Positions 10,587 through 18,505 of a stretch of DNA of 64,000 bases are shown in pieces. The notes under the pieces are model-generated. The model made no database searches and was not told the DNA's origin. It saw only the letters and a list, made by a program, of their open reading frames with translations. The stretch's first letter is position 1. Each line of letters opens with the position of its first letter. Position numbers and translations under genes: made by a program. Origin of the DNA: Zelonia costaricensis (lineage: Eukaryota > Euglenozoa > Kinetoplastea > Trypanosomatida > Trypanosomatidae); contig JASAOO010003478.1 in NCBI GenBank assembly GCA_030849075.1, positions 1 to 64,000 on the forward strand, given 5' to 3'.

Positions 10587-11651
10587 ATGGCGTCCGCGCT
10601 GTCACCGCGCTTGACGGCGCTGCTGCGCCCTGCAGCGAAGACGCCGGTAACGTGCGCCATTGTCGCGGCCATGGCGTTCACCGCTGCCTTCACCGCGATC
10701 ACCGAGGTCGACATCTTCTTTCTCGACAGCGGCCTAGACTTCTTCTACCCGTGGTGCTTCGTGACGTACCCCATCTCCACGAGGTTCTCCATGCATTGGA
10801 TGTCGCCGCTGAACCTCGCCGTGGCGCTTTGGGGTGCCACGGCCGAGACGGCGACTGGCAGCAGCGAGTACGCTGCCTTCCTGCTCTTCACCACCATCGC
10901 AACCGGCGTGCTGGTACTCCTCGTGGAAGCGTCGCTCGTGTGTGTGAGGTACGTGTTCGGCATCTCGTCCACTCGCTGGTATGGCTACCTCGGCATCTGG
11001 CCGGTCGCGGAGGTCATCGCCTTCTCTCTGTGCCGCGCACGCGGCGGGACGGTGACTGCACTGCCGCGGGTCCGCGTGAGCAGGCTGACGCTGCAGCAGA
11101 CGCCGCTGGCGTTCGTCTGGCTTGCACTGGGGCTCGATATCGTGGACTGGGTGTTCAACGTCTTCTCTGATCACAGCTACGATACTCCGCGCTGGCTGGG
11201 CAGCAGCGCGTTGGTTGCCGCCATCGCGTTTCTAGTGAGCTGGCGCTACGAGCGGCACGTCGCCGGGGCCGGCAACGCCGCCTTCGCCCTCGACGCCTTC
11301 ATCTACCCGGCGCCGCTGCGCGAGCGGGTTCGCCTGGCCGCCACGCGCGTCAGCGACACGCTGCGACATACCCCGCTGCGCTCGCTGCTGCCGACGGAGG
11401 GCGGCGCAGGCGGCCGGTCGGCGGGTTCGATGCCGATGCCGGTCTTCTCCGGCGGTGCGGCTGCAGCGGCCTACCCCGAGGGGGCCGTGGCTGTCGCGCC
11501 CGCGTTGCTGCCGGGCACCACGGCGGAGGAGGCGGAGCGGCATCGCCTCATCGCGCGCGAGGCTCTCGCACGGCGACTGCAGCAGCTGCAGCAGGAGTCG
11601 GCGCGAGTTGCGTCCCCTGAGGCGGCGGAGTCGGAGGCCAAGACGGCTTGA
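10587..11651 (+). CDS. TMEM115/DUF1751-like multi-pass membrane protein (rhomboid-like, Golgi)
   Basis: This 354-residue protein has several hydrophobic segments in its first about 230 residues: one near 22-45, one over the PLNLAVALWGATAET region, and one around TIATGVLVLLVEASLV. The pattern matches the DUF1751/TMEM115 family: a YPWCFVTYP entry segment, a WG.T.E motif, a later SWRYERH segment, and the closing FALDAFIYPAPLRERVR, which parallels the conserved end of the family. TMEM115 proteins are rhomboid-fold Golgi proteins thought to lack protease activity, and I see no GxSx serine motif. The C-terminal about 90 residues are Ala/Gln-rich and probably cytosolic. The start is the first ATG downstream of the splice signal; an in-frame reading upstream is low-complexity. 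The assignment comes from remembered family pattern, not from a search. Confidence 0.62.
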   Translation: MASALSPRLTALLRPAAKTPVTCAIVAAMAFTAAFTAITEVDIFFLDSGLDFFYPWCFVTYPISTRFSMHWMSPLNLAVALWGATAETATGSSEYAAFLLFTTIATGVLVLLVEASLVCVRYVFGISSTRWYGYLGIWPVAEVIAFSLCRARGGTVTALPRVRVSRLTLQQTPLAFVWLALGLDIVDWVFNVFSDHSYDTPRWLGSSALVAAIAFLVSWRYERHVAGAGNAAFALDAFIYPAPLRERVRLAATRVSDTLRHTPLRSLLPTEGGAGGRSAGSMPMPVFSGGAAAAAYPEGAVAVAPALLPGTTAEEAERHRLIAREALARRLQQLQQESARVASPEAAESEAKTA

Positions 11652-12344
11652 CTCTCTCCACTCTCTCCACACACACGCACACAAACACACACGGAAGTGC
11701 AGGCGTGTACGTGTGCGTGTTCGCGCCGGCGCCACGCTCCCGCTCACTCACTCACTCCCTCACCCGTTTCCCGAGAGTCGAGGCTGTTTGCTTGCACCTG
11801 GATGTGTATGGCGTGTGTCACCGCAGCCTACACCTCCCACACACCCCCACCTCACCCCACTCTCCTCTCCGAACCCCAAGTACATGCACCGTGCCTGCAG
11901 TGCCCCGGCGTGAACTGCCGGACGCCTAGACGTGAGGAGGAGAAGACGATCACGTCAACAGCTCTACAGCGAGGTCGCAGTCGCCGCACTTCGAAGGTAC
12001 TCTATGCGGGGCAGTGTCGTCTTGCATCGGCGACACGGCAAGAACTGGGCGCCGTCGGACGGCCGCCGAGCTCCCGCGCCCCCCCCCCCCGCGGCGTCTC
12101 TCCTCATGTGGCGGCTGGCGTGCCGCGGGAGGGTGCGACTGCGGACGGGGTGCCGCGCAGACATGGACGCAGTCTTCCTTGGCCTCGATGTGCTTTGCCG
12201 TCGCCACTGCGCCAACCTCAAGTCTTCACGTCTCCCCGCTCTGTCTCTCTCCCAATCAGCTTCGCTGAAACTCAGCGCTCGATCTACGCCACACACACAC
12301 ACACACACCGCCGCCGCCGCGGCAGGCAGAGACCTTAGAACTCG
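11652..12344 (+). other. Intergenic spacer with trans-splice signal
   Basis: The spacer contains C/T-rich and CA-rich stretches, including a (CA)n run at about 12289-12309 immediately upstream of the next start. It also has a clear acceptor pattern, with a pyrimidine tract about 12221-12253 and AG at 12258-12259. Short ORFs in all frames look like translated repeats. No gene is supported. Confidence 0.6.
12221..12259 (+). promoter_or_regulatory. Probable spliced-leader acceptor for the TAPT1-family gene
   Basis: A C/T tract ends in AATCAG at 12254-12259. The resulting leader is about 85 nt before the ATG at 12345 and contains the (CA)n run. Confidence 0.5.
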
Positions 12345-14135
12345 ATGAAGGCAGACGGCGCCGCCCTGCGCCGGCGGGCGGTGGAGCTGCTGTTCGGTGC
12401 AACCGCCGCCCAGCGCGGGCAGCAGGCACAGCACCGTGATGCGGAGGCGGCGTACGAGGCGCTCATGTCGGCGCCACCCAGCGGCGGCGGCGGTGCCACA
12501 CCGTTCCCCATCTCCTCTCCTTCTCCGCCACCGCCACCGCAGCCGAACTCCCGCGTGCGGCAGCGTGACCAGAGCTACGCCGCAGTGCGCAAACACTTCG
12601 AGCGCATTCCCGAGATGTTCCTCGACATCGAGTTCTACTTCGCCATCACCGGGCTTGGTCTCTTCGACCACCTCATCGGGCTTCTCCTGCTGCCGCTGAA
12701 GGTGCTGCAGCCCTGGCGCGCGGCGGAGCTACGCGACGTGATTGCGCTGCTGGTGCTCGCCGCCACGCTGGGGAGCTACTGGGTGGCGGGCGGGGCCACG
12801 ACGCAGCTGTACTCGTACCTGTACCACGCCGTGCGCCGCACGTCGTTCATCAAGCTTGTCATGATCTTCGGCATTCTCGATGTGGTCGACAAGCTTCTCT
12901 CCTCCTTCGCGCAGGACTCGCTGGAGGTGCTCTACGCAGCGGTCGAGGACGAAGTTGCGTGGCACAAGTCACGGCGCGCAGCAGCAGCAGCAGCAGAAGC
13001 CAGCGCGGTCAAGGACACGACCGACGCCCCAGCACGCGCCACCCCGCCACGCGCGCCGTCGCGCTGGCTGCTGGTGGGCAGCGCCGTGGCCGCCTGCGCG
13101 AGCACGTCCCTGCACTCGCTCTCGCTTCTCCTCCACGTCGTCACGCTGAACGTCACCATCAACGCGGAGGGCAACTCGCTGCTGGCTCTGCTGGTCGGCA
13201 ACAACTTCACGGAGCTCAAGAGCGTCGTGTTCAAGAAGAACACGCCGGAGTCGCTGCACGGCGTGTGCGCCCTCGACGCGCTCGAGCGGATGCAGTACGT
13301 CGTCTTCTTTGTGGTCATGCTGCTGCACCACATGCACGAGCGCTTCAGCGACTTCGCCGTGGCCGACGTGTTCGTCATCCTCTGCGTCGAGGTCGCCATC
13401 GACTTCGTAAAGAATGTCTTCGTTTCACGCTTCAACGGCATCCCGCCATCCGTCTTCCGGGCCTACTCGCAGCTGACACTGCTGGACTTGAGTGGGGAGA
13501 CGGTGCTGTGGCGGCTGCCCTCGATCTCCGTCGTCGTGAGCGGCAGCGCTGGCCCACATGTGGAGGAGGAGGCAGCCGAGCTGCTGGCGCCCGCGTGGGG
13601 CTTCGCGCCCAAGAACGTGAAGCGCGCCGGCTTTGATGCGATCGCCTACGCAGCGCTGCTGCTCTGGAGCTGCGGCCGCGTTGCCGGCTATCTCCTCCAA
13701 CAGGCTCCGCTCGTGTGCGTTCTGGTGCTGTTGATTCTTATCTTGGTGAAGCTGATGCTCGCCGGCATCGTCTACGGCGTCTGCGCACGCTTCACCCTGC
13801 GCACGCTCGTCGTGGCGCCGCCCTCGTGGCCCCCGCTGCGGCGCAGTGTCGAGGCGCCCGTGGCTGAGCAGCGGCGCGGCACGTCCCAGGCAACGCCGCT
13901 GATGTCGGCGTGGGGGGTGCGGCTGGGCGTCTCGCCAATCAGCACGCCGCGGGCGACGCCCATCGCGGGCAGCCGGCACGCCGCCTCCGCCGCGGCGACG
14001 CCGTCGGCGGCGAATGGCCGGAGCGGCGGTGGTGCAACGGCGCGGACGCTGCTGCGCCTCACCCCGCTCCTGCTGGCGCTGCTGAAGGTGGACCGCTTCG
14101 ACCTGCAGGCTGGGAAGGCGAAGCGCGTGTTCTGA
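12345..14135 (+). CDS. TAPT1: TAPT1/Emp65-family integral membrane protein (DUF747)
   Basis: This 596-residue multi-pass protein carries the family's characteristic run of motifs: RIPEMFLDIEFYF, then a hydrophobic segment and LLLPLKVL, then YHAVRRTSFIKLVMIFGILDVVDKLLSSFAQD, then LHVVTLNVTINAEGNSLLALLVGNNFTELKSVVFKK, and later VADVFVILCVEVAIDFVKNVF. In animals TAPT1 is tied to ciliary basal bodies and the ER/Golgi, and yeast Emp65 helps stabilise ER membrane proteins; the role in a flagellated parasite is not known from sequence. Residues about 20-75 and the last about 100 residues are low complexity. An Ala/Pro-rich insertion separates the kinetochore-like FAQD helix from the next membrane segment (about residues 205-240). 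The start ATG follows a plausible splice acceptor. Confidence 0.85.
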   Translation: MKADGAALRRRAVELLFGATAAQRGQQAQHRDAEAAYEALMSAPPSGGGGATPFPISSPSPPPPPQPNSRVRQRDQSYAAVRKHFERIPEMFLDIEFYFAITGLGLFDHLIGLLLLPLKVLQPWRAAELRDVIALLVLAATLGSYWVAGGATTQLYSYLYHAVRRTSFIKLVMIFGILDVVDKLLSSFAQDSLEVLYAAVEDEVAWHKSRRAAAAAAEASAVKDTTDAPARATPPRAPSRWLLVGSAVAACASTSLHSLSLLLHVVTLNVTINAEGNSLLALLVGNNFTELKSVVFKKNTPESLHGVCALDALERMQYVVFFVVMLLHHMHERFSDFAVADVFVILCVEVAIDFVKNVFVSRFNGIPPSVFRAYSQLTLLDLSGETVLWRLPSISVVVSGSAGPHVEEEAAELLAPAWGFAPKNVKRAGFDAIAYAALLLWSCGRVAGYLLQQAPLVCVLVLLILILVKLMLAGIVYGVCARFTLRTLVVAPPSWPPLRRSVEAPVAEQRRGTSQATPLMSAWGVRLGVSPISTPRATPIAGSRHAASAAATPSAANGRSGGGATARTLLRLTPLLLALLKVDRFDLQAGKAKRVF

Positions 14136-14521
14136 GATGGCCGCGTGCGCAGGCACACGCGGCAGCCCAGTTGACGTCGCCACGACCTGCGCACTGTGAT
14201 GGCGGAGCTGCTTCTGAAGTGAACCACAACACCCTCCCCTCACCCCCCCTCCCTCCCGCACACTGGTGGAGAGCTCCGGGGAAGGGACCCGGCACGGACG
14301 TGCGGGGGCGTCTGGCACGGTTCAGTGCCCCCTCCCCCTTCCGACACACGGGCAGAGGTGCCTCCCGCAACTCTCAGCTCGAGTGACCGATGTAGTTCTC
14401 TATCGCCCCCCCCCCTCTACCTCACCTCCTCTGCACCACACACACACACACATGCAACTGGTCCTGTTCTCTTCCGCTCCACCCAACCCCACACTGCAGT
14501 GTGTCTGCTCGGTACTCCCTC
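14136..14521 (+). other. Intergenic spacer with trans-splice signal
   Basis: C-rich stretches at about 14236-14258 and 14405-14435 and a short (CA)n run at about 14437-14451 precede the channel gene. The acceptor candidate is CTGCAG at 14494-14499. No gene is seen. Confidence 0.6.
14464..14499 (+). promoter_or_regulatory. Probable spliced-leader acceptor for the polycystin-like gene
   Basis: A C/T-rich tract ends in CTGCAG at 14499, giving a 22-nt leader to the ATG at 14522. Confidence 0.55.
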
Positions 14522-17518
14522 ATGGCACAGCCGCCGCTGCAGGCCCCCCAGCCGGCGGCCGCCGCCGAGCCCAACCTCCTCACCGTCCCGCCGCTCACCA
14601 GCACCTACGAGTCACCGCGACGCGGCCAACGCGGTCCTGCAGCGCCAACCACCGTCACGAGCAGCACCGCAGCCGCCACGACGTCCAACGTCGCCCCGCT
14701 CCCGCTCTTCACCTCCGTGCGGGTCGACCCGTGCGAGCCGGTGAAGGAGGGGGCGGACGCGGCTGCCGTGCAGCACGGCCCGAGCTGGCGTGAGCAGCTC
14801 TGGAGTCTGCTGTTCCCCGACGCCGATGCCGTCGGAGTGGAGGGGGCGGCGGCACTGTACAGTCGCGGGCGCGGTGAGACGCAGCTGGAGGCGTGGCACT
14901 ACGTACGCCTTCCACTCTCACAGGTGATTCTCTACCTCGAGCATGGCCAGCGGATGGCGGATCAGCTCCACCAGTGCGTGTGGTACCTCCCGTTCTTTGT
15001 GCTCGTGCTGGTGTTCGTCCTCATCGGGCCTGGCGCGGCGCCGATGCACTTCTCTCTCGATGTCAACTCGATGCACCAAGTCAACGGTGCGCAGTCGAGC
15101 GAAGTGCCGGGGCTGCAGGAAGCGATTCTGCTGGATGCTTTTCGCATGGACACAGAGGCCGTGACGCCGCAGAGCAGCGCGGCCGCCACGCTCGGTCCCT
15201 TTGTCGCGGGCAACAGCGCGCAGGCGGCGTGGGTGTACAGCCACTACAACGCCACCGTCAACGCGTGGACGCCGCAGCCGAACGCGAGCGTCAACGTGGA
15301 CGCGCAGGTGAACCGCGTTGCCGAGTCGCATCACGCGCCGGCTTACATGCAGCTCGCCGCGGTGCGCACCCGCAAGGACCTCATGCGGTGGCTGAAGCTG
15401 CAGTTTCGCCCGCGCATGTGGAACTGCAAGAACCCCGACTACAAGCGCCCGTGGCGCCGCACCGTGTCCAACGCGCACTACTACGTCGGGGCGACCCGCC
15501 TTATTAGCCGCCGCTACGCACCGAAGTCCGCAAAGGCCGCCTGGTTCATGGCGATGCTCAGCAACGGCACGGCGGAGGTGCCGTACCGCGTGCGCGTCCG
15601 CACCCCGCTGCTCTCGAGCAGGCTCGCCGCGCCGCCGCTGATCTCGGAGCTGATCTGCAATCGTAGCAGCCCCGTCAACCCGTCTGCGGTTCTCTTCGAC
15701 TACGACGCCGAGGCCGGCGGCTACACGGTCGCGCTGCCCTTCGCCACCTCCTGCGCGGCGGTCAGCGCTGTCTTCGATGCGATGGAGACGCCCAAGCGCG
15801 CCATTCCGTGGCCGAAGGCGTACAACACGTCGGTGGAGCTGCAGGAGCTGTGGATGCGATACACAGAGACCGACAGCACCGGCTGGACAAACGCGAGTGA
15901 AGCGAGCAAGTCGTGCGCCTCGTTCATCTTCGACCCGTCCGTCGCAGAGGTGCTCGTGCAGTACGTCATCTACGGCACGAGGACGGGGCAGTACACGGTT
16001 GTGGAGGCCCAGTTCGTGATGGCCTCCGCCGGTGCGGTGGTGCGGCCGATGCTGCGGACCTTCAGCCTGCAGGGGCTCAGCTGGGACAGCTCCTTCCGCC
16101 TGCTTGTCGTCACCGTCATGCTCGCGATAGCCCTTGTCTTGTACGGGTACCACTTCGTGCGCGGCATGTTGGCGCAGTACGAGGCGAAGGTGCGCAACAT
16201 TCCCCGGGCGCGCCGCACGCGGCTGCGGCAACTCTGGTGCGCCCTCACGGTGCTCGTACATACGCAGAACCTCGTACACATCGTGGCGCTCGCACTCGCC
16301 GCCGCGATGGTGGCGTCGTGGTGGCGCACGGCCGCCGTCTTGGCGAGTGTGCCCTCGCCCACGTACATTGGGCGGCTGTCGTACCCGGTGCAGCTCGATC
16401 ACGTCGTGCGCACCCACGGGCCGCTCCTGCAGCGCCTCTGCGCCGCTGCCGTCCTCTTCGCCTTTCTCGGCGTGCTGCGCTTCGCGTGTCTGACGCCGGG
16501 CATGTGGCTTGCGTTCCACACGGTGGTCAGCGTCGTGCCCCGGCTCTTCGTCGTCGCCGCGGTCTACGCCGCCAGCGCCATCGGCTTCTCCATGGCGTCG
16601 GTGCTGCTGTACGGCAGCGCCCTCTCCGAGTTCCGCACCTTCAGCACGGCGTTCGTGACCCTCATCTACGTCTTTCTCGACGGCGGGCGCAACTTGCTCA
16701 ACGGGAACGTGGTGCTGCAACACACGGGGCAGTACTCCACTTACTCCTTTGATGACTCGCTGCCCAGCGTGCGCGGCAGCTCGATCGCGCGGCTGGAGTC
16801 GACACCCTTGGACTTCCGCGTCTCGACGTTGTCGATGCCCGCCAACGTCGCCATGTCGTTCCTCCTTCTGGCCTTCACGTACCTGCTGTACCTCGTCGGC
16901 GTGTTCTGGATCACGGTGATGGTGATCGAGGCGTACCGCAGCCTGCGCCTCACGCCCGAGGCCGCGGCGCTGCCGCTGTGGCGCGTGTCGTGGGCGCGCC
17001 TCGCCGAGTACCTCAGCCACGCGCTGCAGCCCGAGTACGGACGTGAGGTGGTGCGGCGCGCGCTGCTCGCACGCCGCGAGGGCTACATGCTGGCGGACAT
17101 CGAGCACCACCTGCGGCTGGGGTGCGCACGCGCCGCGGCGTCACCGCCGCCAGAGTCAGCTCCCTCCCGCAGCGGCATGCGCCATGGCAGCCGCCGCACC
17201 GAAGACCCTGATGTGTCGCTGACGATGCTGCTATGGCTGCTCCCGCGTGAACTGCAGCTCGAGTACGGCGCCGCCCACCTGCGGCGCTGGTGGTGTGCCT
17301 GCGTGGCGTCGGTGTGGGCCGCGCAGCAAGCCGAGGCGCCGTGGGTGACGGCGCAGTGGCGGCAGCACTGGGAGCGGCAGCCGGACAGCCTGCCGGGGTG
17401 GGTGAACGTCTCCGTGCCACGCGACAGCACAATCGATGAGCGGGCGGCTCGCGTCGGGGCGCGGCTGGACGAGCTGCCGAACAGCATCGTCAAGTACGTC
17501 GAAGGCCGCTTCATGTAG
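14522..17518 (+). CDS. Polycystin-like (PKD2/TRP-superfamily) cation channel
   Basis: This 998-residue protein has the polycystin layout. A first membrane helix lies at about residues 149-172 (LPFFVLVLVFVLIGPG). It is followed by a large extracytosolic domain of about 340 residues with several NxS/T sites, then five further hydrophobic segments near 517-545, 574-600, 634-660, 668-695 and 774-803. The stretch FRTFSTAFVTLIYVFLDGG before the last helix resembles the pore helix of the family. The C-terminal about 190 residues are cytosolic and Arg-rich. Predicted role: calcium or monovalent cation conductance in an organellar, flagellar or surface membrane; ion selectivity cannot be read. The ATG at 14522 was preferred because it lies 22 nt after CTGCAG; no earlier in-frame ATG is present. 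No canonical EF-hand is visible in the tail. Confidence 0.78.
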   Translation: MAQPPLQAPQPAAAAEPNLLTVPPLTSTYESPRRGQRGPAAPTTVTSSTAAATTSNVAPLPLFTSVRVDPCEPVKEGADAAAVQHGPSWREQLWSLLFPDADAVGVEGAAALYSRGRGETQLEAWHYVRLPLSQVILYLEHGQRMADQLHQCVWYLPFFVLVLVFVLIGPGAAPMHFSLDVNSMHQVNGAQSSEVPGLQEAILLDAFRMDTEAVTPQSSAAATLGPFVAGNSAQAAWVYSHYNATVNAWTPQPNASVNVDAQVNRVAESHHAPAYMQLAAVRTRKDLMRWLKLQFRPRMWNCKNPDYKRPWRRTVSNAHYYVGATRLISRRYAPKSAKAAWFMAMLSNGTAEVPYRVRVRTPLLSSRLAAPPLISELICNRSSPVNPSAVLFDYDAEAGGYTVALPFATSCAAVSAVFDAMETPKRAIPWPKAYNTSVELQELWMRYTETDSTGWTNASEASKSCASFIFDPSVAEVLVQYVIYGTRTGQYTVVEAQFVMASAGAVVRPMLRTFSLQGLSWDSSFRLLVVTVMLAIALVLYGYHFVRGMLAQYEAKVRNIPRARRTRLRQLWCALTVLVHTQNLVHIVALALAAAMVASWWRTAAVLASVPSPTYIGRLSYPVQLDHVVRTHGPLLQRLCAAAVLFAFLGVLRFACLTPGMWLAFHTVVSVVPRLFVVAAVYAASAIGFSMASVLLYGSALSEFRTFSTAFVTLIYVFLDGGRNLLNGNVVLQHTGQYSTYSFDDSLPSVRGSSIARLESTPLDFRVSTLSMPANVAMSFLLLAFTYLLYLVGVFWITVMVIEAYRSLRLTPEAAALPLWRVSWARLAEYLSHALQPEYGREVVRRALLARREGYMLADIEHHLRLGCARAAASPPPESAPSRSGMRHGSRRTEDPDVSLTMLLWLLPRELQLEYGAAHLRRWWCACVASVWAAQQAEAPWVTAQWRQHWERQPDSLPGWVNVSVPRDSTIDERAARVGARLDELPNSIVKYVEGRFM

Positions 17519-18031
17519 AGCTTCGTGTACATGTGTGTGTGTGTGTGTGTGTACTTGCTTGGGTGGGAGGCAGGCGCCGGCGCTGCTACTGCCGCCGCTG
17601 ACCCTCCGCCCTCGCCACTCGTTTCCCTTCACCCTCTGCCTTTGTGTCGCGTACGCAGACACCGCTTCGCTCCTGTGCCAACCGCACCCCCCCCCCGCTG
17701 ACACACGCGCAGGGTCGCATGCAGCCGACCCGGAGCACTCGGCTGAAGTGCCCCCAGCCCACCCACTCACCCCCCTCGTCTCCCTGTCGCAGGAGATACA
17801 AGAGATGGGGCGCGGCTGCACGTCCATCCTCGCTAGTGTGCACTGCTCTCGCGCTTGCCTCCCCACCCTCCACCCCCACCCCTGCACACACACACACACA
17901 CACACACCTCGACAGATTCGAGTTCCCCTCTCCACACCTGCCCCCGCATACACACACGCCCATCCCACGCAACACCCTTCCCACCCCTCCCCTGCTCCCT
18001 CCCCCCTACACGCTCCACCAGACTCGCCAAC
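17519..18031 (+). other. Intergenic spacer with TG and CA tracts and trans-splice signal
   Basis: A (TG)n tract starts within about 12 nt of the stop codon (about 17530-17552). A (CA)n tract at about 17884-17908 lies upstream of the next gene. It is followed by a long C/T tract (about 17975-18007) and AG at 18020-18021, ten bases before the ATG. No gene is seen. Confidence 0.65.
17975..18021 (+). promoter_or_regulatory. Probable spliced-leader acceptor for the PLAC8-family gene
   Basis: A dense C/T tract is followed by CACCAG ending at 18021, with the ATG ten bases downstream. This fixes the 18032 start over a longer in-frame reading of repeat-like sequence upstream. Confidence 0.6.
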
Positions 18032-18505
18032 ATGGGACAGAAGCAGTTCACGGAGTGCGGGCAGAACCTGCCCATTGGCCTCTGCGGCCTGGACCAGATC
18101 GACTGGGGCGGCCAGGCCGGCGCCTTCTACGAGTGCTGGCGCTGCTCCCCGTTCTGCGGGGCGCCGGACCTGGTGAATGTTGTGCTCTGCCTGGTCAACT
18201 GGACGTGCTTCTCGCCGTGCTCGGCGTGCAAGCTGTACGCCACCTCGCTGGGCGATCAGTGCTCCCTGTGGCCGCACTGCTTCTGCATCTTGTGCTGCCC
18301 GGTGGGCCGCTGCTTCACCCGCTATAACCTGCGTAAGAAGACCGGCGCGCAGGGCAACTTGATTGGGGACTTCGTGTGCGTGTGGTGCTGCGCGCCGTGC
18401 GCCTGCTGCCAGGAGCTGCGCAGCGTCGGCGTCGGCGGCTGGCGCTTCATCCCGGAGGTGACGGTGCCGGGCATCTACGTGCCTGGCTGCCGCTTCCTCA
18501 AGTAG
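18032..18505 (+). CDS. PLAC8-family cysteine-rich membrane protein
   Basis: This 157-residue protein is very cysteine-rich. It shows the PLAC8 pattern: an N-terminal C.RCSPFCG segment, CILCCPVGRCFTRYNLRKK in the middle, and GDFVCVWCCAPCACCQELR near the end. PLAC8/PCR/FWL-type proteins are small membrane-associated proteins linked in other eukaryotes to divalent-metal handling and growth control; in this group the role is open. Two short hydrophobic Cys-rich segments (about 45-65 and 80-110) could sit in the membrane. It is the last gene of the + strand array, next to the convergent strand switch. Confidence 0.82.
   Translation: MGQKQFTECGQNLPIGLCGLDQIDWGGQAGAFYECWRCSPFCGAPDLVNVVLCLVNWTCFSPCSACKLYATSLGDQCSLWPHCFCILCCPVGRCFTRYNLRKKTGAQGNLIGDFVCVWCCAPCACCQELRSVGVGGWRFIPEVTVPGIYVPGCRFLK

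Noticed and set aside
14918..17110. 730-residue - strand frame opposite the polycystin-like gene
   Set aside because: Antisense shadow with extreme His/Arg/Val bias, while the + strand has channel features.
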